Below, in pieces: positions 33,615-46,690 of a DNA stretch of 64,000 nucleotides (the first letter of the stretch is position 1; every line of letters starts with the position of its first letter). The notes beneath the pieces are model-generated. The model saw only the letters and a program-made list of their open reading frames with translations, did no database searches and was not told where the DNA came from. The stretch is from positions 434,274 through 498,273 of the forward strand of contig WTPW01000031.1 in the NCBI GenBank assembly GCA_009809945.1. The letters are read 5' to 3'. This DNA is from Gigaspora margarita. Lineage: Eukaryota; Glomeromycota; Glomeromycetes; Diversisporales; Gigasporaceae. The translations under genes and the position numbers were made by a program.

Positions 33615-33768
33615 GGGGAGTAACAAAAATCAGGTGATTTTTTAGGAGAGGGAGAGGGGTAAAAAAAGTTGAAATTATATATAAGAACCTAACTATATAT
33701 ATATTAAAAAAGAGGGAGAGGAGGTAGGCCTCTGATAAAAAATAATCAGGTGATTAATGACACGGTCC
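33615..33768. mobile_element. PIF/Harbinger-like MITE, GGGGAGTRAC ends, copy 1
   Basis: 154 bp, TAA duplication (33612-33614 and 33769-33771), with subterminal AAAATCAGGTGATTTTTT and its inverse AATAATCAGGTGATTAATG. Same length as 57191-57344. Confidence 0.7.
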
Positions 33769-34379
33769 TAATAGCATTGTTTTATTTTATAAAATAAAAG
33801 TATTTTGCTAATTGAAGCATAAATAAAAGTTATTAAATCATTGCTTAAAATTTTAATAAAAACTATATATTATATATTGATATATGCATTTTAGTATTTT
33901 GCTTATTAAAAAATTATTTTTTGCAAATTGGCATATTATTGGCTAGTTGTCGTATGATATAAAAGAGCATGCCTCAACTATATGAGAACGAAATTATTTC
34001 GAGTTCTAAAATGTAAAATTAAAATTTGAATATGAAATTGTTTTTGATCTATTTTACTTAAAAGACGAAATTATTTAATACTTTTTTTAAATAAATGACA
34101 TTATAAGAAACATATCTATATAAATTTTATTTGCTTTTTCTTATAAAAATTTTTAATTTTTTTTAATAAAAGATGAAATAAGCCTTTTTCAAAAATCAAT
34201 TTCAGTGGCATCACTAGCCTCAATACAAAGCATGCTTGCTAAGACATGCCTAATTTTTTACCCATGCTCTGAACTCTATCCTTTTGATAATCATTGTTTT
34301 TTTTTTTTGTACTTGTTTTTTTTTTATTTTGATTTATTGATAACTAGTTTTTTTTTTCTTTTTTTAAAAGTTATTGTTA

Positions 34380-34560
34380 GAGCTATTACTAGAGGCATTG
34401 TTTAAGTTGTTATTAGAACCCATTGTTGAAACTTTAAAGTTATTGTTAGAGTTTCATTAGAGCTATCATTGAAATTTTGAAGTTGTTATTGGAGCCTTGA
34501 AGCTATTATTAGAGTTATTGTTAGAGCTATCATTGAAGTTTTGAATTAGAAATCATGAAG
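34380..34560. repeat. Imperfect minisatellite
   Basis: Repeats of about 18-30 bp around GTTATTGTTAGAGCTATCAT and TTGAAG. Around it (33772-34880) there is only A+T-rich DNA and T-rich tracts, no gene. Confidence 0.5.
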
Positions 34561-34889
34561 TTATACAATTTGGATAGCTTAGCTGTTTTTATTTTTTTAT
34601 ATTTTGGTAACTAGTAGTTTTTTTTTATGTTTACCAACTTGTTATTTTTCTTTGGTATATTTTTTTATTGTCGCTCTTTGCAGTCTTTTTGTAGTGTTTT
34701 TGATAAGTTCGTATTTCTTTTAACAAATATATTTATTCTAGCAAATATTTATAGATTCTTTAAATATATTTATTGTAGTTTTTTCTGTAAGTTTGTTATT
34801 TTTTTAGTGAGTTCTTTATCTAATGTTTAGTATTAAATATATGATTTTTTCAGAAAACCATGCAAGGATAGTTATATAAAAATAAGAAT

Positions 34890-35093
34890 ATTGATGATTG
34901 TATTAAAGAATTTTAACTTAAATCTATAGAATATAAAGATGTAATTGAGTGGATTCCTTTTAATAAATTAGAGAATATTCAAAAGTTTGTTGATAGATTT
35001 TTTGCAATCTGGTTAGATTAAAGTACTAATAAAATTTGTGGTAGTTATAATTCTAATAGTTGGGATAAACTAGTTAAAATTGGTTTAATATAA
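34890..35093 (+). pseudogene. Protein kinase (TKL-like) N-lobe fragment
   Basis: Reads IDDCIKEF, stop (TAA 34914-34916), LKSIEYKDVIEWIPFNKLEN, IQKFVDRFFAIWLD, stop (35019-35021), STNKICGSYNS. The block EWIPFNKLENI followed by A-I-W-L-D is the entry to the kinase domain in the expanded Glomeromycotina kinases, where a glycine-rich GGFGTVYKA normally sits between. That loop is lost here, and the first TAA would be CAA (Gln). Only about 65 codons, with no catalytic residues. Confidence 0.6.
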
Positions 35094-35130
35094 GTGTATT
35101 TTTTTTAATAATAAAATTATAATAAAATAA

Positions 35131-35979
35131 GGGAATTGCTATTTCCACCATGGTATTTTGCTATTTCCACTATAGTTTCATGAGATTTTCTATTTTTAAA
35201 ATTAAAATAATACAGTATATCTAATTCTACTTCTAACTTTAACCCTAACCTTAATCCTAACCCTAACGGCCCGGTGGATCTCAAGATACTTGGGATCAAA
35301 GAAGAGAACATAAGGATCGGCAAATTCACTGTTATACAAAGCTAGAAAAGGCTATCAAACAAAAAACCATGATTTGCGCAGAATTTTATTATAATAATTG
35401 GCTTTGGGCTCTTAAGTAAAGTTATTCTTTGACTCAAAAAAATGCTAGTTTCTTAAAATATATTTTATTATTTCTTAGTAAAATTTTTCATTACAATAAA
35501 AAATGTTTCAAATCTAAGTTAGAAAAAAGCTATCAACGAATAATCGTGATTTGCGCAGAATTTTATTATGACAATTAACTTTTTGCTCTTAAGTAAAGTT
35601 GTTCTTTGGCTCAAAAAAATGCAAGTTTCTTAAGACAAGTTTTATTATTTTTTTAGTAAAATTTTTCACTACAATAAAAAACGTTTCAAAACGTATGTAA
35701 AGAAAATGAATAGTTTGTGGAACAGTAAATTTGCTGATCCTTATGTTCTCTTCTTTGATCCCAATTTAGCTACCATTAGAATCAGAAAAATGAGCTCTAC
35801 AACTTTTAATTAGAAGCCAAAGAAAGTTTATTTATTAGTTTTGAAGTTAGAGTTAGAGTTAGAGTTAAAGATAAAGTTAGAATGTAATTTTATAATATAT
35901 TATATTAATTCTAAAAATAGAAAATCTTGTGTAACTATAGTGGAAATAGCAAAATACCATAGTAGAAATAGCAATTCCC
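35131..35979. mobile_element. PIF/Harbinger-like element with 70-bp TIRs
   Basis: Ends GGGAATTGCTATTTCCACCA and inverse; the TIR runs about 70 bp (GTATTTTGCTATTTCCACTA within). TAA duplication at 35128-35130 and 35980-35982. A second inverted block (GAAGAGAACATAAGGATC) lies inside each TIR, and two direct repeats of about 177 bp (GATTTGCGCAGAATTTTATT at 35373 and 35550) fill the centre. Non-coding, 849 bp. Confidence 0.8.
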
Positions 35980-36109
35980 TAAAATAAATAAAAAAAACAT
36001 TATTAGTATATTGTAATATCCAACATTTTTTACTAATACTTTCAATTTGCTAAATTTCAACAGCTACCAAAAATTGGTAAATACAAATGATTCAAATAAA
36101 ATTATTTGC

Positions 36110-36355
36110 TCAATTATTATCACGACTAAAGCTGGAAATAGCTGAAGCTAGAAATTAGAGGTCTCAATTTAAAACTATAAGCCTTGCTAAAATTCAACTA
36201 TATTCTTTTATTATAAACTCTAACTCTAAATTCTAATCTAACTATAAAAAAAAATCATACAAAATGCATTTCAAAATTTTTTGTAAATTTCATATTAAAA
36301 TATTTAAAATTTTTAGCTTCAGCCATTTCCAGCTTTAGCCATAACAATTATTATT
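36110..36355. mobile_element. Small MITE, CTAAAGCTGGAAATRGCTGA ends
   Basis: Inverted ends around CTAAAGCTGGAAATAGCTGA (36124) and its inverse up to 36343. Target duplication not clear. Confidence 0.55.
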
Positions 36356-36537
36356 ACAAACATGAATAGAAGTTGAAAAAAATAAAAAAAAGCATTTATA
36401 TATTACAAAAATCTGCAGATAGGGGGCATCCATAAATAATGTTATATTTGAGAAGAGTCCCCAAAATATGTTTTTTTCAATAAGTAGAGGGATCAAAAAA
36501 TATAATATAATTTTTTTATAAAAATTTTCTAAAACTT

Positions 36538-36835
36538 GATCCAGAGGTCCAATTTGATAATTTTGGTACCATTCGAATCGTCTTGAGAAGAGGATTCGAA
36601 TGGTACCAAAATCATTTGATTTGGATTACTGAATTAAGTTTATTAACAAAACACTATTAGTTATTATCTTTTTTTATAAAATTACTATAAAATTAATAGT
36701 TTTTGTGAACAGCTCTTGATGCAGTAATCCAAATGAAATGATTTTGGTGCTATTGGATTTGTCTTATAGAGATGAATCGAATAGTACCAAAATCATTCAG
36801 ATTGGATCACTGGGTCATAATATATCCAAGTTTTT
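36538..36835. repeat. Two tandem hairpins, ATGATTTTGGTACCATTCGA family
   Basis: Arms TTTGGTACCATTCGAATCG/..GATTCGAATGGTACCAAAA (first) and a divergent ATTTTGGTGCTATTGGATTTG pair (second). Same motif as 4418-6606 and 16537-16932, although the surrounding TIRs differ. Confidence 0.7.
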
Positions 36836-38091
36836 GTAAAATTTTATATATAAGCATACAGATTTGTAAATTTTTTTAATATAGTCTAGAGGGTCGAGAG
36901 TAGAGATGTGCGAATGCATGTTTTTTTTGGTCTTGCATTGCATAATGCAGCATTATGCTACATGATGCATTATGCTATTCTGCATAATATATAAAAAATA
37001 GCCAAAAATATTATTATGCAAATTTAAAAATACAAATTATAAATAATGATATAAATGATTTAAATTATATTTTTAAAATACAAAATAAGATTAGAATTAA
37101 TAGTACAAAAGAAACTGTTTGTAGCAAAAAAAAAATTAACTAAAATAATAAACTTAACTAAATGTTTAAACTAGAAAATCTTTAAAATTTTTTTTGCTTT
37201 TATTTAGCTATATATAAATAGCAGTAATTTTTATTATGAGCTTATGTAAAACATTTTGTTGCAGAACTTATTATTGCTCTTTTGATTTGGCTTGATTTGA
37301 CCAGTCTATGATTTTTTGTAAGGGTAAGTGCAGTATAAGTACAGTAGATAATGAATCCAAGCTCTTCTGGCATATAAGAATAATAAGACAAAATTTTCGT
37401 CACCCACCCAAAACAGTAAGACATGTGATTCCATCATTTTTTAGCAGGCAGGGAATGACCCACTAGCTAATCCTACTGAGACTCCCAGTGCAATTATAAT
37501 TGCTTCTATCAAGGGATGTCTCTGCCATTCTGAGCAATTCATTCAATTTCTTGCTTTCAATCATGTATTCTGTAATCTTTAATTCAATAAAATATCACAT
37601 TTAGCATAAATCATCCACCAGTATAGTCCAACATTGAATGTTGTGTAAGTGAATGCTTTTCGTTATTATTGTCCTTCAGAGCCGTTAATGGCTTATTCCA
37701 AAGCCAGTTTTGGCTGCACAATAAAGCAAGCCAATGAGCTGCAACTTAAGCTATAATTAAGTATTAGCTGCAACAGAATCACTTTTTTAAAGTCATAGCT
37801 CCAAATTAAACCATAATTATCGAAGCCACGACTTGTGTTATGGCTAGAGCATGACTTGGCCATGACTCAAGTTGTGGTAAATAATATTGATAAGCTTTTT
37901 ATTATAGTAAATATTATTACAATGCTACGGTAATAATGATTTTTAAGCCATACAAACATTAATAGCTCTAAAAATCTTTAATGGGTTGAAATTGGTTTAC
38001 AACATTCTGTCATATAATATCAGGTTTTTACATGATATTTCAATTAAATATTTTCATATTTAATCAATTAAACATTATTAATCAATATACG

Positions 38092-39550
38092 TAGAGATGG
38101 GTTTCATGCGTGCGCATGATTTCTCAATCATGCGCATGAATGCGCATTAATGTGCATGTTTCCGGATCATGCACATTTTATCTCATCAAAATTTTATATA
38201 GAAAAATTAAATATAAAATAAGTATAATCAACATTCTAATCTATCTATATACTTCAATTCTGGACCTGTTCGCTTTAACATTTTTGATTGGTCGTATCCG
38301 AAAAATGTGACCTAAATATAGGAAAACTAACAGAAATACATAAAATGATTATGACTATTATTATGGTCGAGAAATTATTATATAATTTAAGTAATTATTA
38401 TATAATTTTTTAATGCCCTTATTAAGCCTAAAATTGTGAACGTGAATTTCCCAAATTTACTTTTGTTGTTTGATTGCCTAATATTTCTAATATTTACAAA
38501 CTATTTTGGGCTAAAAAAGTTCATGAATTTGAAATATTTTGTATAATGGTCTCAAGTTCAAGAATAAGTGTAAGAATACGACAAATGCTCTGAAACATAT
38601 GATTAATAAAAAAATAGTGAATATATTAGCAAATATCAAAAAAAGTTACATTCAGCCAAATATTTAGATGATTGATTTCTAGAATTTTTGGTCAGAATTT
38701 TTGCTGCCAAGACTATCTGATAATCAACTAATTTTCTTAGTGACTCATAGTTTTATGTCAACCAACCAATAAAATTATGGTTATGTTCAAAAGGTGATCA
38801 ATGTGCTAAAACTAATATAGCAATATAAGGTTTTTTTTTGCAACACTTATTTTAAAAATTGCCATTCATCAATAAAACTTAGCTGCATACTATTTGTTAT
38901 TGGAGTAATGAGCTTTGTAACAAACTTTTTATAGTTAGCTTATACTAATTCAAACTAACCCACTATATATTGCAATTACTGGTATAGCGAACAAATTTTG
39001 TAATGTAATTTTTTATAAAAACTCATAATAAAAATCACAATAATTCTAATAAAAACTGGCTCAACTATACTGAAATAGAGTGTGAATTCTGTGGCAGAAT
39101 TTTATGATATCATAATTTTAATGAAACTAACTCAATATTAACCATATACTGTAGTTAATAGAATAGTATGTTTAGTAACAGAATTTTTTTGTGACGATTC
39201 AATGCAAACTAACTCAGCATATTTATGAATATTATATAATGCGGATTTACAGATTTTAACTAAGATTCTAAAGTTTTATACAAAGCTTTTGTGGCAGAGC
39301 CACAGGTCAGATGTCAAATTATATAAGATAAGCAACGATGAAGTTTACAATTAGCTAATTTGTAAAAATTTATATATATAGGCAAAATCTAATTTTAGTT
39401 TCAATATGTAGCATCTTTATTTAGATATATTATCAATAATAAAGATAAAAATTGAAAAAAATTTTTTTATTATGCGGTATCATGTGCATTTTATTTATCA
39501 TGCGCATTAATGCGCATTCATGCACATTTTATTATAAAATGCTATTTCTA
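38092..39550 (-). mobile_element. hAT element, TAGAGATGGG family, copy B1
   Basis: Left end TAGAGATGGGTTTCATGCGT followed by several ATGCGCAT/TGCGCAT motifs; right end worn (..ATGCTATTTCTA). Flanks AATATACG and AACATACA, six of eight identical. It matches B2 in inverse orientation over nearly its full length (for example CAGATTTTAACTAAGATTCT against its inverse near 41020). Non-coding. Confidence 0.72.
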
Positions 39551-39859
39551 AACATACATATTAATTAATTTTTCGTTTCAATTTTTATTCATTTGCTTTA
39601 AGGTTCTTTCAAGCATATAAATTATAGGTTAGAACTCAATTTTTAATTGGTGAAAAGTAGTTTAACTGGTAAGTAGGTATATTATTATGATAAAAAAAAA
39701 GTTTGAAGCCATTTTTTTTTTATCATAGACTTTAGCAAATTATTGTAGGGATCGCTTCAATTAATCATAGTACTTATGAATGATCTCAATAGCTATCTAA
39801 TCACACTGAGCACTCTTAGTCTAAGTTTAGTAGTTTTTTCATTGGTCTAATTGGTCTAA

Positions 39860-40380
39860 GTATTTAATATGAGCTATTTACATCTCATTTAGCTTCTTAT
39901 CCACATTATACAGGTTGAATCAATGAATATTGGGTGCATATTGGAAGACAAGTTTCCTGATATGTACCCAATAGTATGCCATAGATCTGCCAGATACTTG
40001 ATAAATATCAGGAGGTGGATCGATATTAGCAACATATCCTCATCCATGTATGGTGTGATCACTTTATCTAATTCAGATTGGTTAATATAATATATAGACG
40101 TGATCGCTACCTCTGACCATGTATCCATAGTAAAAATTATATAATAAATGGCATGCCCCTAACAGCAAAATATTGGAATGTTCTAAAATCTTACCTTTAG
40201 ACCAATGTGCTAAGTAAAATATCTGGATATCCCAATATTGTACTGTTGTATTACTGATATCGATATCTTACTAATATGCTGCCAATATTCTGCTAACATT
40301 CAGCAGGTATTTGGCAGATCTATGGCAGACTATCAGAAATTTGTCTTTTGGCATGCTCCTGATATTATTTGGTTCAATGT
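39860..40380. repeat. Inverted-repeat region with a partial GGGGCATGCC MITE inside
   Basis: TATGCCATAGATCTGCCAGA (about 39974) and its inverse TTGGCAGATCTATGGCAGAC (about 40311) form arms of an element of about 0.4 kb. Inside at 40030-40158 lies the right two thirds of the PIF/Harbinger-like MITE, ending GGCATGCCCC before TAA. Confidence 0.55.
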
Positions 40381-40740
40381 GTATTAGTTTATATAATTAT
40401 CATCTGCCAAGATCATTTCTGAATTATGCAGATTATTATGAACGGATCCATACAGTATAGGGCCCTATTTTTAATACCTGTTCCGCATTATGTATTATTA
40501 AGGTTAGCACTGGAAAACTGTAGTGAATTGTTATAATATGTTTTTTAAGATGGTATTTTGCATCTAAAAATCTTATGAAATTTTTTGTTCGTTTAAATTA
40601 TATTGATTTATACCAATATAGTTATATTATATTTGGTTTATACCCGCTATTTATTTATCTAAATTCAAAACTGTAACTTATATAACTATTTTGCATTGGA
40701 GTTATTGTCTGTTCCTAATTTTGCATGACAATGTTGCGCA

Positions 40741-42537
40741 TAGAGATGGGTAAAATATGCATTTTATAATAAAATGCGCATGAATACGCATTAATGCACA
40801 TGATATCGCATGATAAAAATTTTTTTAATTTTTATCTTTATTATTGAAAATCTTTCTAAATAAAGGTACTATATATTGATTCTTAATCAGATTTTGCCTA
40901 TATATATATTTTTTTTTTACAAATTTGCTAATTGTAAACTTCATCATTGCTATCTTATATAATTTGACACCTGATCCATGGCTCTGCTACGTGAGCTTTG
41001 TATAAAATTTTAGAATCTTAGTTAAAATCTGTAAATTCGCATTAGGACATGCAAAGTTAATTTTTCGTTTTGCATTACCTGCCGTTCCACTTTTTCAATT
41101 TTTTTAATTTTTTTTTTAGTTTCCAATTGTGCCAATTGTTTAATTTTTGACACTTATTTTTCCTGCTATTTTCATCTGATAGGGACTTTAATTTCCCGTA
41201 ATTGCCCGATAGGACTAACAGGAAATATATGACTGCCAGCCCAATTTTTTGATTCCTTGTTGTGCAAAATAAAAATTTAACCTCGTATAACCTTAAATAT
41301 GAACATCATTCTATTTGCAGAAAAAGAAGAAAAAATCTGCCATCTGTCCCGAATTTTAAAATCCATAATGCAAAATAAAAAATCAACTTTGCATATAATA
41401 TTTATAAATATGCTGAGTTGGTTTGCATTGAATCGTCACAAAAAATTTTGTTACTGAACATACTATTCTATTAACTACAGTATATGGTTAAGATTGAGTT
41501 ATTTTGCATTAAAATTATGTTATTATAAATTCTGCCACAGAATTCACACTTTATTTCAATATGGTTGAGCCAGTTTTTGTTAGAATTATTTTGATTTTAT
41601 CATAAGTTTTTACAAAAAAATTCTATTACAAAATTTGTTCCCTATACCAGTAATTGCAATATATAGTGGGTTAGTTTGAATTAGTATAAGCTAACTATAA
41701 AAAGTTTTTACAAAGCTCATTACTCCAATAACAAATAGATGCAGCTTAGTTTTATTGATGAATGCCAATTTTTAAAATAAGTGTTGCAAAGAGAATTTTA
41801 GCTCATTAATTACCTTTTGAACATAACTGTAATTTTATTGGTTAGTAGATCGACAAAAACTACGAGTCACTGAGAAAATTAGTTGATTATCAGATAATCT
41901 GTATGGCGAAAATTCTGATCCACCAAAAATTCTAGAAATCAATTATTAAATATTTGTAACTTTTTTTGATATTCACTAATGTATTCACTATTTTTTTATT
42001 AATCATATGTTTTATCTATAGTGGAGCATTTGTTGTGTTCTTGCACTTGTTCTTGCACTTGCACTTATTCTTGAACTTGAGACCATTATACAAAACGGTT
42101 TCAAATTCAGAAATTTTTTAGCCCAAAATAGTTTGTAAATATTAGGCAATCAAACAACAAAAGTAAATTTGGAAAATTCATGTTCACGATCTTGTGCTGT
42201 TTAAGGCCGTTAATAAGGGCATCAAAAAATGATATAATAATTACTTGAATGTTATAATTACTCGTCCATGATAATAGTCATAATAATCTTATGTATTTCT
42301 GTTAGTTTTTCTACATTTAGATCACATTTTTCGAATACGACCAATTAAAAATGTTAAAGCGAACAGACCCAGAATTGAAGTATATATAGATTAGAAAGTT
42401 AATTATATTTATTTTATATTTAATTTTTCTATATAAAAGTTTGATAGGATAAAATGCACATAATTCGGAAACATGCGTATTAATGTGCATTCATGCGCAT
42501 GATTAAGAAATCATGTGCATGCATGAACCCATCTCTA
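40741..42537 (+). mobile_element. hAT element, TAGAGATGGG family, copy B2
   Basis: Ends TAGAGATGGG and CCCATCTCTA; 8-bp flanks GTTGCGCA (40733-40740) and GTTGCGCT (42538-42545). Inverse to B1 and longer because of an inserted MITE at 41045-41396. Subterminal ATGCGCATGA/TGCGCATT clusters lie at both ends. Confidence 0.8.
41045..41396. mobile_element. MITE with ATGCAAAGTTAATTTTT ends inside B2
   Basis: Arms ATGCAAAGTTAATTTTTCGT and inverse (AAAATCAACTTTGCAT). B1 lacks this block at the same point, proving insertion near GCATTATA; the exact duplication (TA or TTA) is unclear. The end motif ATGCAAAAT..AACTTTGC recurs in the repeats at 46820-51560. Confidence 0.7.
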
Positions 42538-42883
42538 GTTGCGCTGCTACTTATTTGATAACTATTTATTATAGTATGGCTTTGTAATATTTATTAAAAG
42601 AGCTTATAATATATATTTGTTAGTGTGACCTATAATATTTATTTATTAGTATAGCTTATAATATTTATTTATTAGTATGGCTTATAATATTTATTTATTA
42701 GTTTAGTATATAATATTTATTAAAAATGCTTATAATATTTATAAATATAGCTTATAATATTTATATATATNGCTTATANGTAGTATTTATTATTTAGTTA
42801 ATATNCAATGAAATTTAAATAATAATTAATATATATATATGNGTATAAATTATTTAAAAAATTTAGTTGTAATTTTACAAAAT

Positions 42884-45261
42884 ATGGGACCACCACATCC
42901 TATTTGGAATTATTTTGAAAAACTTGGACATGTTACTGGATTTCAACAATCTCGAGCTAAATGTTCTGAATGTAATTATAAAGTTAATTAAGCTACAAAG
43001 CCTGCAAAAAAGCATTTTAAAATATGTCAATTAGTTTCAAATAATAAGTGTAAAGAATATGCTAAATTAGAAAAAGTTTATAAAACTACAAATAAAAAGT
43101 CAGATTCTAATGTAGAACCAATATTATCAACTGCAAGTTCACAACCTTCTAGACAATCAGTAATAAATTTTGCAATAGTAGATCGAATTACATTACAAGA
43201 ACAAAAAGCATTAGAATTAAAGTTTGCTAGCTCAATTTATCAATATGGTCTTGTTTTGTTATTAAGCAAATTACAACCAATTATTGATTTATAGAAACAA
43301 GCAAGACCAGCTTTTAAATTACCATTATGAAGACGTTTATCAACTACATTACTTGATAAAGTTTATAATGAAACTAGAAAAGAAGTGCAATTTCATATTT
43401 CAAGTTGTAATAATTTATGTTTAATTTCAGATGGTTGGTATGTACTATACAGTTACTGCATACTTTATATACAATTGCTAATAAATAATAATAATTAGTT
43501 AATAACTTAGATAATATAGCTTAATTATCAATCAATTATTTAATTCTATATAGTATTATAAATTCTGGTCTAAATTATATATACTTTAATTTTCTATATA
43601 AAATTTAGATAGAATAAAATGTATATAATTTTAAATTATATATACAAATGTATTTTATTATATATAATTGAGAAATTATATACAAGTATAAAATCTATTT
43701 CTAATTATAGGTTCTAATTATTTATATTTAATTTTTATATTAGGTCCGATTTAGTTCAAGAACATTGGACAAATTATATATTAGCTATACCAAAACCAAT
43801 TTTCTTTATGGCAAATACAACTGGAGAAATTTGTCAAACAGGAAAGGCAATTGTAGCAGATCTTCAAGAAGTAATTGATCAAGTTGGTATTTGTAAGATA
43901 TTATGTATAATTACTGATAATGCATCAGTAATGAAAAAGGCTTGGTATATTTTAAAACAAAACAACCCACAAATTTTGTTTTTAGGTTGTATCACTCATA
44001 ATATTAACTTATTAATTGGTGATATTTTAAAGTTAAAATGGGCTACTAGTATATTAAAAAATTCTAAAGAACTAGTTTACTATTTTAAAAAACATCAAAT
44101 TCCAGGTGCTATTTTAAAGCAATATCAAAAATCTAGTTATTCTAGATACTATACACTTAAATATCCAGCCAAAACTCGTTGGGGTTCTTCAGCAGCTTGT
44201 TTAAATTCTATATTAAAAAATCAGTTAGTATTAGAACTTACAAAAACTGAACTATCAAGAACTACTAATTCATTTTTTCCTAAAAAAATTGCAAATACTA
44301 TTAATAATATTGACTATTGGAATTCAGTTAAAAATCTTTTATTTATTTTAAATCAACTAGTTGTAGGAATTTCAATCTTTGAAAGTGATACACCAAGATT
44401 ATCAATGTTTTATGGATGGTATAAAAAACAAATTGATATAACAGGTAATATTTAAATTTAAATTATAAATATTTATTTAAAGTAAGTTATATAAAAAAAT
44501 ATAATTTAAATATATTAATTATTAATTATAATTTTTTTTTAGATTATTTTCAAAATGATGATGATACTATAAGTAATTTAGTTAAAAGTATTTTAAAAAA
44601 AAGATAGAAGAAAATATATAATCCAGTTATGCTTGTAGCATATTTATTAAATCCTCGATATTATGGAAAAAATCTTTCAAAAAATTCCAATTCTATAATC
44701 TCCAAATTTGTACAAGAATATTATCCTTAAAATGCAACTAAAATATGGAGTAGTATTACTGAATATAAAACAAAATGTGGTATATTTAGTCAAGAGTTAA
44801 TATGGAAAACAGTTTATCAAGTAGAGCCAACTGCATGGTGGAAAGCAAATTTTTTATTAACTACTCCACACTTTGCAAAAATGGCAATACGAATTTTATA
44901 AATTCCAAGCTCTTTAGCTGCATCTGAATGCAATTGGTCAGCATTTGCGCATATTCAAAATAAAAAAAGAAATCAATTAACACCAGACCGATTAACAAAA
45001 CTAATATATATATATTGCAACTATCATCTTAATTTGCCATATCAAGAATCTGCTGACACAATTGCATGCCGTACTCATTTAGAATTATATAAATTCAATA
45101 AAACTAATGAAATTGAAATTGGTATTTGGGAAGATAGTGATTTTGATTTGGATAATACAGATAGTATATCAGATAATGAATATAACTCTCAGAAAAGTAA
45201 TAATGAAAAAATTTCTAGCTCTAATACTGAAAATTTTTCAGATANATCAGATTCTGAATAG
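42884..45261 (+). pseudogene. hAT transposase pseudogene, three exons
   Basis: Exon 1 (ATG 42884 to 43437) has a BED-type finger (CSECNYK..KKHFKIC) and ends SDGW. Intron 43438-43743 (GTATGT..TTAG) joins to restore DGWSDLVQEHWTNY. Exon 2 (to 44444) has the RNase H-like core: PKPIFFMANTTGE, IITDNASVMKKAW, GCITHNINLL and KTRWGSSAACL. Intron 44445-44542. Exon 3 has the hAT dimerisation region PSSLAASECNWSAFAHIQNK and an acidic C-terminus. Six in-frame stops: 42989, 43292, 43328, 44605, 44728 and 44899. All could come from CAA, CAG or CGA by one C-to-T change. Splice sites remain intact, so decay is recent or purely mutational. It is the only transposase-like gene for the surrounding hAT-type elements. 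Confidence 0.9.
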
Positions 45262-45849
45262 ATTTATATATATATATAATTAGTTTATAAAATTTAAAAT
45301 ATTTCCTTTAATGTATATTTTTTATATAATTCTTTATTTACTCAAGAAAAAATATATTAGAATTCTATCACTTATCTATTACATGCTCTATATCTAACCT
45401 ATTAAATATATTTTTATCCCAAACTAACTAATCGTATTATATTCTAATCTACAACTTCTAAGAAACTATATATATATACTAACCAAATTAATCTAATATT
45501 TCTTTATGTAAAAGAGCTGTTATTAACAAAAAATACATGATTAAAAAAAATTGAATGTAAAAGTAACTTATCCAGACTAGTACAAAGTCTAAATACTTAT
45601 TCATATTCCTGTACTACTAGTGCAGCTTTGGGTGCTTGCACTGTTAATGCAACCACGAAGCTTAGTCTAAATACTTTTATATAGTTCTCTTATAGACCGG
45701 ATCTGAACCAGACTTTAGTCAAGTCTGGGTCTGGTCTGATTTTTAGAACAAACTCAGACTTTTATATTCAGACTTTTTAGTCAAGCCTGAGTTTGGTTCA
45801 GGTCTGGTCCGAAGTCTGCAGACTAGTCTGAGTTTGAATATGTTTATAT

Positions 45850-46690
45850 GCAATTTTTTGTGCTGAATAAGTTTACTTAGTGAATTAAGTTAGAATTATT
45901 TTGTAAAATATTGCAAATCACAAGATTTTATAGAATTTTATTAATAAAATTCTATAAAATCTTATTATTAACAAGATTTCTCTAATTAATTCTAATTTAA
46001 TGAACTAAGTAAACTTATTCAGCACCTAAAAATATACTAAATCAGCAGAGTTATTTTTATTTTACTTGAAATTTAGAGAATAGATGCATAATTTTAGAAT
46101 TTTGATCAAAAAAGTCAAATTTAAGCATCTTTTCTCCAAATTTCAAAAAAAATAAAAACAACTCTGCCAATTTAATATATTTTTAGATACTGAATTAGTT
46201 TACTTAGTGCATTAAGTTAGAATTAATTCGTAAAATATTGCGTATCTTAAGATTTTATAGAATTTTATTAAAAAAATTCTATAAAATCTTATATTCACAA
46301 TATTTTACTAATTAATTCTAACTTAGCACACTAAGTAAACTTATTCAAAACATAAAAATACATTAAATTGACAGAGTTGTTTTTATTTTCTTGAAATTTG
46401 GAGAAAAGATATTTAAATTTGACTTTTTTGATCAAAATTCAAAAATTATGCATCTATTTTCTAAATTTCAAGTAAAATAAAAATAACTCAACCAATTTAA
46501 TATATTTTTAGGTGCTGAATAAGTTTACTTAGTACGCTAAGTTAGAATTAATTAGTAAAATATTGTTAATCATAAGATTTTATAGAATTTTTTTAATAAA
46601 ATTCTATAAAATCTTATGATTCGCAATATTTTACAAAATAATTCTTACTTAATTCACTAAGTAAACTTATTCAGCATCTAAAAATACACT
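45850..46690. repeat. Left satellite array of element G (about 325-bp units)
   Basis: Three units, each starting CTGAATAAGTTTACTTAG-like (45864, 46192, 46514). Each unit is itself palindromic: ATAAGATTTTATAGAATTTT is followed by its inverse, and GTAAACTTATTCAGCACC closes the unit. Confidence 0.75.

Noticed and set aside
42884-45261. Alternative genetic code to explain many stops in the hAT transposase
   Set aside because: All three stop codons occur, and the 331-aa gene reads normally with standard stops; mutation is simpler.
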